Assembly (NCBI RefSeq): GCF_015223065.1
Contig: NZ_JADFBY010000001.1
Span: 620,001-684,000, forward strand
DNA from: Mucilaginibacter sp. JRF
GTDB lineage: Bacteria; Bacteroidota; Bacteroidia; Sphingobacteriales; Sphingobacteriaceae
Direction: 5' to 3'
Length of the DNA: 64,000 nt
The notes beneath the pieces were generated by a model. That model was not told the origin of the DNA and searched no databases. It saw only the letters and a program-made list of their open reading frames with translations. Made by a program: the position numbers and the translations under genes. Positions 37,686-45,921 of this stretch are shown here, piece by piece (positions within the stretch are counted from its first letter, which is position 1; the number at the start of each line of letters is the position of its first letter).

Positions 37686-38573
37686 ATGGGAGCTTTAGCA
37701 GAACTTGAAAAACATGCCTGGATGCCCGATCATTTGCAGAGGGAGATGGGCCATTTCAATGTTTTTACAATACGTAATACACCCGGCAATTATATTAATT
37801 GCCAGCCATATAACCGGAAAGGGTTTTATAAGATCAGCCTGCTTAACGGGCATACGCGTTTATTTTACGCCGATAAGGACCTGGAATTTAAACAGAGCGC
37901 CTTGCTTTTTTCAAACCCATATGTGCCGTATTCATGGGAGCATTTAGGTAATGAACAAACGGGGTTTTTCTGCATATTCACAGAAGCTTTTTTTGACGAG
38001 CACCATCAGGTGAAGCAATACCCGGTCTTTAAACCTGGCGCCAATGCCTTATTTGAGCTATCTGCCGCGCAGGTGAGTGAGATCAGCAGCATATTTCAGC
38101 GTATGCAGGAAGAAATTGATACGGACTTCGTATACAAATATGATATTCTACGCAACCTTACGCTTGACCTGATCTATAAGGGACTTAAAATGCAACCTGC
38201 AGAGAGCCGGCCAAACTCTGAATCGAATGGATCGTTAAGGGTTGCGGCTCTGTTTACCGAACTGCTGGAACGGCAATTCCCTATTGAATCGCCGGGTCAG
38301 CGTATACGGCTAAGGTTTCCTGCAAAATATGCCGACCATCTTTCTGTACACATCAATCACCTTAACCATTCCTTGAAAAAAGTGACAGGGCAAACCACAT
38401 CGCAACTCATCGCAGCAAGATTAATGCAGGAAGCACGAATACTTTTGCAACATACCGATTGGAATATCTCGGAAATAAGCTGGTGCCTGGGATTTGAAGA
38501 GTTGCCTCACTTCATTAACTTTTTCAAAAAGAATGAGGTTTTAACGCCGAAGCATTTTCGTAATTACCATTGA
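37686..38573 (+). CDS. AraC-family transcriptional regulator (oxidoreductase-cassette subfamily, copy 2)
   Basis: This 295-residue regulator has a sensing half with GHFNVFTIRNTPG, GFYKISLLNG, VPYSWEHLG and GFFCIFTEAFFD, and a C-terminal double HTH (YADHLSVHINHLNHSL; WNISEISWCLGFEELPHF). It is very close to the copy at 47.1 kb, sharing long identical runs in the second HTH, so the two likely recognise the same DNA. It is co-transcribed with the upstream SDR. A strong bidirectional hairpin follows 14 bp after the stop. Confidence 0.92.
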   Translation: MGALAELEKHAWMPDHLQREMGHFNVFTIRNTPGNYINCQPYNRKGFYKISLLNGHTRLFYADKDLEFKQSALLFSNPYVPYSWEHLGNEQTGFFCIFTEAFFDEHHQVKQYPVFKPGANALFELSAAQVSEISSIFQRMQEEIDTDFVYKYDILRNLTLDLIYKGLKMQPAESRPNSESNGSLRVAALFTELLERQFPIESPGQRIRLRFPAKYADHLSVHINHLNHSLKKVTGQTTSQLIAARLMQEARILLQHTDWNISEISWCLGFEELPHFINFFKKNEVLTPKHFRNYH

Positions 38574-38587
38574 CTAACTTCAAAATT

Positions 38588-38631
38588 ACCATGAGAATAA
38601 AGGAGTTCATTAAAACCTTTATTTTCATGGT
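38588..38631. terminator. Bidirectional terminator hairpin between convergent genes
   Basis: ACCATGAGAATAAAGG (38588-38603) pairs with CCTTTATTTTCATGGT (38616-38631), 15 of 16 positions, around a 12-base loop. It lies between the converging AraC and Crp genes. Confidence 0.8.
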
Positions 38632-38645
38632 ATACCTTAACAATT

Positions 38646-39230
38646 CTAAAATATCTTTTTCCTTATCCGGCTTAAAGTTTCGGGCTTAATGCCCAGGTAA
38701 GAAGCAATGTGATGCTGGGGTATCTCCGCGATAATATTAGGATGCTCGGTAAAAAGGTTGAGGTAGCGTTGCTTAGGCGTATCATAAATAAATGAAACCT
38801 GCCGTTTAATACTTGCGCGCAATGAAGCTTCGTAAATAAGAAAAAAGCCCTTTAGCAGGTTAGGGTATTTAAATGCCAATTTTTCTACCTCGAAAAAATC
38901 AGCCTCGAAACATACCGAATCTTTCATTGCCTGGGCATTCGAAAGTCCGGGCGAACTATCTCTTACAGAATCCAGATCGGCGAGCATGTATGGATTGAAG
39001 AAAAAGTTAGACGTATGTTCCTCTCCATCATTCATATAGTAGCAACGCAGCGCACCCGAGTGCAGGAAATATAAACTTTTTATGGGCTCTCCCTCCCGGT
39101 AAAGGTGATCCCATTTTTTCACCTTTACTACGCGGAATAAATTAGCATATTCATTAAATTCTTCTTCACTTACGGGCGACATGAAGTTTGTGAATGCCCT
39201 TAAAGATTCTCTTATTTCCTGATCTTCCAT
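38646..39230 (-). CDS. Crp/Fnr-family transcriptional regulator
   Basis: This 194-residue regulator has an N-terminal cyclic-nucleotide-binding fold (YREGEPIKSLYFLHSGALRCYY) and a C-terminal winged HTH with IASYLGIKPETLSRIRKK, whose recognition helix ETLSRIRK is the usual one for TTGA-type half-sites. The cAMP-contact residues of Escherichia coli Crp are not conserved, as in most Bacteroidota members. It is the second gene of an operon with the TonB-dependent receptor, 23 bp downstream of it. A TTGAC-N4-GTCAA palindrome upstream of that operon suggests autoregulation. Confidence 0.9.
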   Translation of the reverse strand: MEDQEIRESLRAFTNFMSPVSEEEFNEYANLFRVVKVKKWDHLYREGEPIKSLYFLHSGALRCYYMNDGEEHTSNFFFNPYMLADLDSVRDSSPGLSNAQAMKDSVCFEADFFEVEKLAFKYPNLLKGFFLIYEASLRASIKRQVSFIYDTPKQRYLNLFTEHPNIIAEIPQHHIASYLGIKPETLSRIRKKIF

Positions 39231-39253
39231 AAGCTCAAAATTATGATTAAGGT

Positions 39254-41671
39254 TTAAAACTGCAATTTGTAACCAAAGTCGGGGAACAAGCCTATCTGAT
39301 CTGCCTGATCCACATTATTGGTAAGGCGATTATATCGACGTACAAATACATTCTTTTTATTGGTTACGTTTTGCAGATCAATATAAAACTGGTGCGATAT
39401 TTTTTTACGGCTGCTGTTCAGTTTCATCCCCAGTTTTATATCCATACGAAAGTAAGCGTCGTATTGTCTGCTGAAGGCATTATTATCCTGCAATATCTCA
39501 TAACCGGCCGTGCGGCTGGCTGCCAGGTCTACCGGTGTATAATAGCGGCCACCAGCCGTGCTAAGTCGTGTATCGGCAAAAAATACATTCCGGCCGCTAC
39601 CTACCTTAAACTCTTTTCCGGAAAGTACGTTCACTACGTACCCATTATTAAAAGGAGAGTTACGTTCGATGCCGTCACTTCCTTTATATTTCGCTTCAAA
39701 TACCGAAGCCGTTGTAAGGCCGTACCAGCCGTTCGATAAAAACTTCTCTATGGTTAGCTCAACGCCTGTGTTGCGGCCAGTGCCTTTGCTAACCAAACCA
39801 AACTTATCTATACTGAAGCCAAAGGTTGCACCTTCGGTAAGCGAAGAATAACTGCTTGGGGTGGCTTCAACCGCTGCCTTGCTGATGCTTTGGTAGTAGG
39901 CTTCAATTTTGGTACGCCAGCCGCTGGCCGGGCGCACATCATATCCAAGCACATAGTGGTTGCTCTGTGCCAGATCGAGGTTTTTGTTGCTTTGCACCGG
40001 GCTTCCGTTTACGTACTGGTTAAGGAATAATATAGGTGCGGGAACATTTTGATGGTGCAGGCCGTAACCAAATGAAATACTGTGTGCGGGAGCCACTTTC
40101 CAGCTGAGTGAGGCACGCGGCTCGGCCACAAAAGCCTTGTTTAATGAAAAGTACTGCCCATGCAAACCGGCATTTAGTGTCAGGCTTTCCAGCAGCCGGT
40201 AATGTCCCTGCACATAAGGTTGAAAAACAGTATAGTTGTTATCGCTATTAATCAGGTTAATATAATCAGGATAGCTGTCACCATTAGCGTCCCCCTGCCG
40301 TTCGCGGGTAGTGAGCTCAGCGCGCAACCGGTACTGCTCTAACAAGATACCACCCCGCAACGTAAAGCGGTTATTATAACGGGCATTATAAACCGACGAA
40401 AGGGTAATGCGCCTTTCGTTATTATCAATGTTGGTAAAAGGCAACGTATTGTGCTGCGCCGTGTTGTAATTAAAAATGCGTTCACGATCTACTTTTTCGG
40501 TACTGGATGAACCGCCGATGGTGGTTTTGATGGAGGAATGATCATTGATAGATATCTGGTGCTTTAAACCAAGCACGCCAAACTGGGATTTTACATCCGT
40601 ATTCTCATCTTTTGCAGCAAACAGATCGGACTCGTCAATACCATCGCCCCTGAAATCTATGTTGGAACTGGCTGCTATGCCAAACAAAGAGAAATTACCG
40701 ATCTTAGTTTTTCCCAGATCGAAGTTGAAGGACAGATCCATATAGTTTGGCTGGGCGGTGGTACCGCCGGCGCCAAATAGTCCGGCTAAGCCATAACGCC
40801 CGGCAACCAGGAAAGAGCCCTTCTTGCCCAATGGCCCTTCGGCCATGGCCTCGGCACCTGTAAATGCACCGGCAGAGAGGGTGTATTCGTAAGCATCCTT
40901 ATTTCCTTTTCGGAATGCAATATCAAAAACACCACCTAAGGCATTGCCATATTCGCCCGGAAAGGCCGAGGTGATAAAATCGGAGTTCCCCATCACATTT
41001 ACGTTAAGTGCTGATACCGGGCTACCGGTGGTACCCAGACTTGAGAAGTGATTGGGGCTGGGCACGGGTATGCCCTCAATGCGCCATAATACACCTGTAG
41101 GTGAGTTGCCGCGTACGATGATGTCGTTGCGGCTGTCATCAGGGGCAGATACACCGGCAAAATTCGTTGCCAAACGGGCCACGTCGCTGCGCCCGCCGGC
41201 AAATTTTGAGATCTCTTCAGGGCTTACCTGCCTGGCGCTTACCGCAGCCAATTTATTCAATGGCCTGTCTTTTGGCGGGCCCGCACTGATCACCACTTCG
41301 GCCAGGCTGTTAAATTTTTCTGTTAGCTTAACATCAGCAACCACATCCTTACCGCTGCTTACGTCAACATTGGGTATTGTAGTTCTTTCATAGCCTATAA
41401 AAGTGATGATGAGTGTTTTGCGGCCTACGGGCACATTGCTTAACCGGTAGGTACCGTCTGGCCCTGTAGTGGCTTTAAGTGTACTATCTTCTGCGATCGT
41501 TACCGTTGCATTTTTCAGCGGGTTATCAATACCGGCATCGGCAATGCGGCCACGTATGTTACCAGTTTGAGCAAAGGCATGCGAGGCCAAAAAAATAAAG
41601 ACACCAAAAACTGAAATAAAAAGGGTCAAATTTTTCTTGTTCAGGGTGTTGGTCGTTGTAAAACATTTCAT
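39254..41671 (-). CDS. TonB-dependent receptor with N-terminal carboxypeptidase-like domain
   Basis: This outer-membrane receptor of 805 residues has a signal peptide (ending SHAFAQ) and a carboxypeptidase-regulatory-like domain (NIRGRIADAGIDNPLKNATV, residues ~37-115). A plug begins near NSLAEVVISAGPPKDRP and includes IIVRGNSPTGVLWRIEGIPV, followed by a beta-barrel ending in GLFPDFGYKLQF. It is not of the SusC type (no SusC signature, and no SusD beside it). The ligand is unknown; a substrate other than glycan, for example a metal complex, is possible. It is co-transcribed with a Crp-type regulator. Confidence 0.92.
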   Translation of the reverse strand: MKCFTTTNTLNKKNLTLFISVFGVFIFLASHAFAQTGNIRGRIADAGIDNPLKNATVTIAEDSTLKATTGPDGTYRLSNVPVGRKTLIITFIGYERTTIPNVDVSSGKDVVADVKLTEKFNSLAEVVISAGPPKDRPLNKLAAVSARQVSPEEISKFAGGRSDVARLATNFAGVSAPDDSRNDIIVRGNSPTGVLWRIEGIPVPSPNHFSSLGTTGSPVSALNVNVMGNSDFITSAFPGEYGNALGGVFDIAFRKGNKDAYEYTLSAGAFTGAEAMAEGPLGKKGSFLVAGRYGLAGLFGAGGTTAQPNYMDLSFNFDLGKTKIGNFSLFGIAASSNIDFRGDGIDESDLFAAKDENTDVKSQFGVLGLKHQISINDHSSIKTTIGGSSSTEKVDRERIFNYNTAQHNTLPFTNIDNNERRITLSSVYNARYNNRFTLRGGILLEQYRLRAELTTRERQGDANGDSYPDYINLINSDNNYTVFQPYVQGHYRLLESLTLNAGLHGQYFSLNKAFVAEPRASLSWKVAPAHSISFGYGLHHQNVPAPILFLNQYVNGSPVQSNKNLDLAQSNHYVLGYDVRPASGWRTKIEAYYQSISKAAVEATPSSYSSLTEGATFGFSIDKFGLVSKGTGRNTGVELTIEKFLSNGWYGLTTASVFEAKYKGSDGIERNSPFNNGYVVNVLSGKEFKVGSGRNVFFADTRLSTAGGRYYTPVDLAASRTAGYEILQDNNAFSRQYDAYFRMDIKLGMKLNSSRKKISHQFYIDLQNVTNKKNVFVRRYNRLTNNVDQADQIGLFPDFGYKLQF

Positions 41672-41697
41672 TTTATGTGTTTTAAAAAGTGATGCAG

Positions 41698-41742
41698 CAA
41701 AAGTATCCTGACGAGAAAAAACGCAACGTTGACTTTGGTCAA
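41698..41742 (-). promoter_or_regulatory. Promoter with Crp/Fnr-type palindrome upstream of the TonB receptor-Crp operon
   Basis: On the minus strand a perfect TACTTTTG -7 box (41705-41698) is preceded by a TTG (-33) 18 bp upstream and by the palindrome TTGAC-TTTG-GTCAA (41729-41742). The palindrome is centred about 41 bp before the predicted transcription start. That is the classical activator position for Crp/Fnr proteins. Confidence 0.7.
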
Positions 41743-41831
41743 GAAATGGTTTGTGTTGCAGGCAGATGTTGAATAACCGGTAGAATCAGGCCAATAACAC
41801 CAGTTTGCCCCCGGTTACTACACGCTAAAAT

Positions 41832-41896
41832 GTTTGATTTTTACAGTTTTTGGTTTTGTATTCGCAGCCTATAGGATTGAAAGTCAGTTAATTTTG
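41832..41896 (+). promoter_or_regulatory. Tandem AraC-type operator plus perfect -7 box for the SDR at 41.9 kb (site 4)
   Basis: Half-sites GTTTGATTTTTACAG (41832-41846) and GTTTTGTATTCGCAG (41853-41867) lie on a 21-bp period. A TAATTTTG box (41889-41896) follows after 21 bp and the ATG after another 26 bp. No AraC gene is immediately adjacent, so this promoter is likely served by a regulator encoded elsewhere in the cluster. Confidence 0.8.
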
Positions 41897-41922
41897 ATTT
41901 CATAATACCTAAAAACACAAAA

Positions 41923-42822
41923 ATGGAAAACGACAAAAATTTAACTGTACTGATCACAGGCGCAGGGTCAGGAATGGGTTTGCACACCGCCCAAACATTA
42001 GCCTTACTGGGTTATAAAGTATTTGCGGGTGTCAGAGATCCGCAAGGCCGTAACGCGCACAAATCCACACGGCTCCTTGAGCCTGTAGAAAGCCAGGGTA
42101 AAAGCATGGAGATCGTGGATCTGGACATACTTTTGGAAGACTCGTGTGAACAGGCAGCAAAAACCATCATTGATAAGGAGGGCTCCATCGATGTTGTCAT
42201 TCACAATGCCGCTCATCTTTTTATCGGTTACTCAGAAGCTTTTAAACCGGAACAGATCGCCAGTTCATTCAATACTAATGTATTAGGTGCGCACCGTTTG
42301 AACCGGGCTGTTTTGCCCTACATGCGTAAGGAAGGAAATGGGCTTATTCTGTACGTGGGTAGCGGCATTACCAATGTGACAGCGCCTTTCATGGCTCCTT
42401 ATGTACTTGGAAAGGCTGCCCTTGATGCACTGGCCGAGAACACAGCTTATGAGATCGGCCAGTTTGGGGTAGAGTCTACCATATTAATGCCTGGTGTGTA
42501 TATGGATGACACTTCGCATTTTGACACTGCAGAGTTCCCGGCAGACGAAACAGTTCTGAAAGCGTATGACCGCCTTCAGAAAGACTACGATCATTACGAA
42601 GACGGCCTGCGGAATCTGTTCCGTTTTGGTGATGCACCAATACAAAGCGTTGCCGAAAAGATCGCAGAGATATTGGCACTGCCTGCCGGTGAAAGACCTT
42701 TAAGAACCACGGTAGATTATTCGGACTGGGTGGCAGAACCCGGTAACGGCGTAAGGGAAGCACTTACCGAAAGAGCTTTTAAGATATTAGGGTACAGTCA
42801 CCTTTTAAAAATTAAGAAATAA
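41923..42822 (+). CDS. Short-chain dehydrogenase/reductase
   Basis: This SDR is 299 residues, longer than classical SDRs. It has TGAGSGMG at the nucleotide site, HNAAH in place of NNAG, and the catalytic Tyr-x3-Lys in YVLGKAA. The family handles steroid-like, quinone or carbonyl substrates; the specific one is unknown. It is under operator site 4. An Atu4866-like pseudogene and a SnoaL-type lipoprotein gene follow on the same strand. Confidence 0.88.
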   Translation: MENDKNLTVLITGAGSGMGLHTAQTLALLGYKVFAGVRDPQGRNAHKSTRLLEPVESQGKSMEIVDLDILLEDSCEQAAKTIIDKEGSIDVVIHNAAHLFIGYSEAFKPEQIASSFNTNVLGAHRLNRAVLPYMRKEGNGLILYVGSGITNVTAPFMAPYVLGKAALDALAENTAYEIGQFGVESTILMPGVYMDDTSHFDTAEFPADETVLKAYDRLQKDYDHYEDGLRNLFRFGDAPIQSVAEKIAEILALPAGERPLRTTVDYSDWVAEPGNGVREALTERAFKILGYSHLLKIKK

Positions 42823-42867
42823 TTACTTTCCGGGATGTGACAGGTCCCGGAGCTATAAGATCAACTT

Positions 42868-43110
42868 ATGGAAAATCATAAATATATAGGGATGTGGGTA
42901 ACCGCTGACGGCTACATCCGGCAGGAACTGTTGCCTAATGGCCGGTACGATGAAGCCCGCGGTAACAGGCAGAGTGCTTATACATGAAGGTATGAGATCA
43001 GTGGTACCCATATAGAATACTGGGATGATACCAATTTTACCGCTGACGGTGATTTTACTGACGATAACACACTGTCGCACGGTGGATATATCTTTTATCG
43101 CGAAAAATAA
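42868..43110 (+). pseudogene. Atu4866-like small protein with an in-frame stop
   Basis: The frame encodes an 80-residue protein resembling the Atu4866 family (YIGMWVTADGYIRQELLPNG, RYDEARGN, then IEYWDDTNFTADG and LSHGGYIFYRE). Codon 40 is TGA (42985-42987), where the family has Gly or a similar residue (AYxGRYE), so a single G-to-T change (GGA to TGA) would explain it. The rest of the frame is open to the TAA at 43108-43110. It is probably a recently inactivated gene, or a sequencing error. It lies 45 bp after the SDR and was likely co-transcribed with it. Confidence 0.75.
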
Positions 43111-43182
43111 CCGATAAACACCGAATTAGCGGACAAACATCCTTAGCTATCCACATCATGCTATGCTTTTAAAACAATTACG

Positions 43183-43650
43183 ATGAAAAATATCATAGGC
43201 CTATTATCTGCCATTATGCTTATGGCGTTAATTACCGGATGCCAATGCCGGGAAGAAAAGTTAGTTGCATCGAATAAGAAGCAGATAGAAAGCGCGTTTG
43301 ACAACTGGAAAAAAGGTAAGGGAACTGTATTTGATCTGCTGGACGAAAATGTGACCTGGATAGTTGCCGGGGCAAGCCCGGTATCAGGCACATACCGTAA
43401 TAAGAAAGAGCTGTTAAAAGTAGTCAAGCAGATCAACGCTAAACTTTCCGGCCCGATCGTACCTGAAGTAAAGCAGGTCATTGCTCAGGACAATGTGGTT
43501 GTTGCGGTATGGCAGGGAAAAGCACCTGCAAAGGATGGCAAAGTTTACAGTAATACCTATTCGTGGGTGATGACTTTTAAAGATGATAAGATCATCCGTG
43601 TGACGGCTTTTCTCGATACTTATCTCTTGTCCCAATTGTTAGGAAAATGA
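43183..43650 (+). CDS. SnoaL/NTF2-like lipoprotein
   Basis: This 155-residue lipoprotein has a lipobox in MALITGCQC. The mature part is an NTF2-like (SnoaL/ketosteroid-isomerase) cone: IESAFDNWKKGKGTVFDLLDENVTWIV, SPVSGTYRNKKELL, VVAVWQGKAPAKDGKVYSNTYSWVMTF. The fold binds small hydrophobic molecules or isomerises them. It is paralogous in pattern to the cytoplasmic SnoaL-like gene at 43.8-44.2 kb and may be co-expressed with the SDR upstream. Confidence 0.82.
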   Translation: MKNIIGLLSAIMLMALITGCQCREEKLVASNKKQIESAFDNWKKGKGTVFDLLDENVTWIVAGASPVSGTYRNKKELLKVVKQINAKLSGPIVPEVKQVIAQDNVVVAVWQGKAPAKDGKVYSNTYSWVMTFKDDKIIRVTAFLDTYLLSQLLGK

Positions 43651-43690
43651 AATGGCTCACACGATCCTATGGATCTTTATCACAAACTAT

Positions 43691-43722
43691 AAGCCTGTCC
43701 GGGTTGATTCCCAGACAGGCTT
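43691..43722. terminator. Terminator-like hairpin
   Basis: AAGCCTGTC (43691-43699) pairs with GACAGGCTT (43714-43722) around a 14-base loop. It lies between two convergent genes. There is no strong T-run, so termination is only probable. Confidence 0.6.
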
Positions 43723-43795
43723 AATTATCCAATGCAGTTTGGTTGATATATACCAATGCGACCGCTCAGTTTTTTACATTACAAGTGAACCATTA

Positions 43796-44218
43796 TTACA
43801 ATTGAATGCGGTTCACAATGTCGTAATAGGCATCAAGGTCGAGCCATTCTATCCCGGAGACGACCTTGCCGTCCTTAATGGTCATGATATACATGTATTC
43901 ATTCCCGTAAGGTCTGCCATCAATGGCCTCACTCGTGCTCTTTATCCTGGCAAATACCTCGTTTCCTTCTGCCCATACGCCTATGGTTGTAACAGCTAAT
44001 GGTTTTGCTAATCGCTGATACAAGGCATCTTCCGCTTTTTCAAACAGTTGTTGCATTCCGTAGTAAGTTCCTGCAACAGGCCCATGGCCGGCAATGGTCC
44101 ATTCAACATCTTCAATAAAAAGATCTTTAAAAAAGATGGTAAAGTCTTGCGCTGATCTTGCCAATGTGTCCTTTACTATTTGTTTATTTAATTCTTCCTG
44201 TGCTATATTCCTTTCCAT
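43796..44218 (-). CDS. SnoaL/NTF2-like cytoplasmic protein
   Basis: This 140-residue protein of the NTF2-like superfamily has no signal peptide: FFKDLFIEDVEWTIAGHGPVAGTYYG, VFARIKSTSEAIDGRPYGNEYMYIMTI, then GIEWLDLDAYY. Such proteins often protect against, or isomerise, small organic molecules. It is under operator site 5, directly after the AraC gene at 44.3 kb, which is its probable regulator. Confidence 0.85.
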   Translation of the reverse strand: MERNIAQEELNKQIVKDTLARSAQDFTIFFKDLFIEDVEWTIAGHGPVAGTYYGMQQLFEKAEDALYQRLAKPLAVTTIGVWAEGNEVFARIKSTSEAIDGRPYGNEYMYIMTIKDGKVVSGIEWLDLDAYYDIVNRIQL

Positions 44219-44236
44219 AATAATAGTTATTTATTA

Positions 44237-44301
44237 CAAAATTAGAATCGCTTTAATTTATCCATTTGTGGTTATGAAACCAAAATTTGTCAAATTCAAA
44301 C
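44237..44301 (-). promoter_or_regulatory. Tandem AraC-type operator plus perfect -7 box for the SnoaL-like gene (site 5)
   Basis: On the minus strand, half-sites GTTTGAATTTGACAA (44301-44287) and GTTTCATAACCACAA (44280-44266) have a 21-bp period. A TAATTTTG box (44244-44237) follows after 21 bp. The operator touches the last base of the AraC gene. Confidence 0.75.
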
Positions 44302-45201
44302 CTACCGGAATGATGATGGATTGAGCCCGGTATTTTTTTTAAAGAAGTTGTTAAACTGGGCCTGGTCTTCAAAACCCAGCACATAGCTTATTTCTGATAT
44401 GTTCCAGTTGGTATGCCTGAGTAATGCTTTTGCTTCGGTTATCAGCCGTTCAGCGATAAGATCGGTCGTGGTTCGTCCTGTGGTTTTCTTGATAGCACGG
44501 TTCAGATAATTTACGTGTACTGATAATTGTTCTGCGACTGCATTGGGCGAGCGAAGCTCGAAGCGATGAGTTGTATTCACGATCGGAAATTGCCGTTCAA
44601 GCAGTTCAGAGAACACTGCGGCAATACGGGATGACGCGTCGGGATGCTGGAAAGTTGCATTCATCGGCTGAAGTTTCATTGCCGTATAGATCAGTTCACT
44701 TACGTAGTTTTTGATCAGTTCATGTTTATAAATGTATTCAGAATCGATCTCGCTGAACATTTTCTCAAACGCTGTTTTGACGATCAGATACACTTTATCA
44801 TTTAATGGAAATACAGGCTGCGCTCCTGCACTAAAAACAGGAAGACCGTTAAGGTCGATACGGAGGCTGTCTTGAAAAAGATCATCTTTAAATACACAGA
44901 AATAGCCTTTGGTTTGTGGCCTGAGCGGATCAGAAGTGTAAGGCACTTTCGGATTAAAAAACAATAACGTTTTACCGCTTACCGCGATGCTTCTATCACT
45001 ATAATGAAATACATTCTCTCCTTCGAACAACATGATTTTATAAAAATCTCGGCGGATGTATGTGGGTGTAGAAGAGCCTTTGTTTATCCAATCCTCGATA
45101 CGAAAAACGTCAAAATGACCAACGTTCATGACAAGTCTTTCCTCCGTAACGTTGAACTTTTGCTTATAAAATTCCGCTAATGATTCTGTTGTTTTCGGCA
45201 T
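44302..45201 (-). CDS. AraC-family transcriptional regulator (oxidoreductase-cassette subfamily, copy 3)
   Basis: This regulator of about 299 residues has a sensing half (GHFDVFRIEDW, DFYKIMLFEG, VPYTSDPLRP, GYFCVFKDDLF) and a C-terminal double HTH (LSVHVNYLNRAIKKTTGRTT; WNISEISYVLGFEDQAQF). The frame extends to a GTG at 45243, but ATG 45201 matches the N-termini of the paralogues and is preferred. The gene ends one base before operator site 5 and the SnoaL-like gene it probably controls. The first half-site is more divergent here, perhaps reflecting a changed specificity. Confidence 0.9.
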   Translation of the reverse strand: MPKTTESLAEFYKQKFNVTEERLVMNVGHFDVFRIEDWINKGSSTPTYIRRDFYKIMLFEGENVFHYSDRSIAVSGKTLLFFNPKVPYTSDPLRPQTKGYFCVFKDDLFQDSLRIDLNGLPVFSAGAQPVFPLNDKVYLIVKTAFEKMFSEIDSEYIYKHELIKNYVSELIYTAMKLQPMNATFQHPDASSRIAAVFSELLERQFPIVNTTHRFELRSPNAVAEQLSVHVNYLNRAIKKTTGRTTTDLIAERLITEAKALLRHTNWNISEISYVLGFEDQAQFNNFFKKNTGLNPSSFR

Positions 45202-45333
45202 GCGGTTTAAAGTATTTGATAGATCATAATAATCAGTTCGCACTCATATTTGTTTGTTTTGAATACTTGTATGATGAAGAGTAGCCAAAGCAACAGCTTA
45301 ATATTAAGTCTGAATTGATCATGATATGGCAGC

Positions 45334-45825
45334 CTACATCGTAAGGTAATATGTGGCAAGATCGGTGTTTGAAAGATCAGTGAAGCCCGATGAACGCAAT
45401 AAGGTAACCAGTTGTCCGCGATGGTAAGTAGAGTGATTGATCATATGGGAGAAGGTTTGCCAAAACTCCATCTGTCCTTCGCCGCCGCGCGGATAAACAA
45501 AGGTTACCTTACGCTCAAATTCATCCTCCGGGTAATTTTCCAGGTGAGTTTTAACATCTTTTGAAGCCTTTTGCCATATCTCGATCAACTCATCTTTTGT
45601 GCCGTTAAATCCTGCTGACAAGTATACATGCTCAGGAACCTTTGTCCAAAAGTCTGCCCAGATCTTTTCTGCACTGGTAATATGTATAGCCGTTTCCCTG
45701 ATGCTGGCGAAGCTACTGGTGGTTTTTCGTTCCCACTGCTCCTCATCAATTTGTTTTAACCAGCTTATCGCCCTGTCGTTTGCCCAGCTATTGTATTCTG
45801 CCAGCTTTAAAAAATATGCTTTCAT
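45334..45825 (-). CDS. DinB-family metal-binding protein
   Basis: This four-helix-bundle protein of 163 residues belongs to the DinB/DUF664 superfamily. The metal-binding His triad is visible: one His in ETAIHITSAEK and two in FSHMINHSTYHRGQ. Members include thiol-dependent S-transferases using bacillithiol-like cofactors and are often stress-induced. ATG 45825 was preferred to the longer start at 45858 because the -7 box (45863-45856) overlaps the latter. It follows an AraC gene of the second subfamily, with a tandem operator between them. Confidence 0.88.
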   Translation of the reverse strand: MKAYFLKLAEYNSWANDRAISWLKQIDEEQWERKTTSSFASIRETAIHITSAEKIWADFWTKVPEHVYLSAGFNGTKDELIEIWQKASKDVKTHLENYPEDEFERKVTFVYPRGGEGQMEFWQTFSHMINHSTYHRGQLVTLLRSSGFTDLSNTDLATYYLTM

Positions 45826-45855
45826 GTCTTTCACTTTTATGTTTTTTAAACAATT

Positions 45856-45921
45856 CAAAGGTAGAGCGGGCGAACTAAGCAGTTGATCGCTTTCCGTTCA
45901 GAAAGTATCGGCGAACGTTCA
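45856..45921 (-). promoter_or_regulatory. Tandem 21-bp-period operator plus perfect -7 box for the DinB gene
   Basis: On the minus strand TGAACGTTCGCCGA (45921-45908) and TGAACGGAAAGCGA (45900-45887) lie on a 21-bp period. A perfect TACCTTTG -7 box (45863-45856) follows after 23 bp. The repeat differs in sequence from the GTTT-type operators but has the same geometry. It begins inside the last codon of the upstream AraC gene. Confidence 0.75.

Noticed and set aside
42985..42987. TGA as selenocysteine or other recoding in the Atu4866-like gene
   Set aside because: No supporting hairpin was seen and the family has Gly rather than Cys at this position; mutation or error is more likely.
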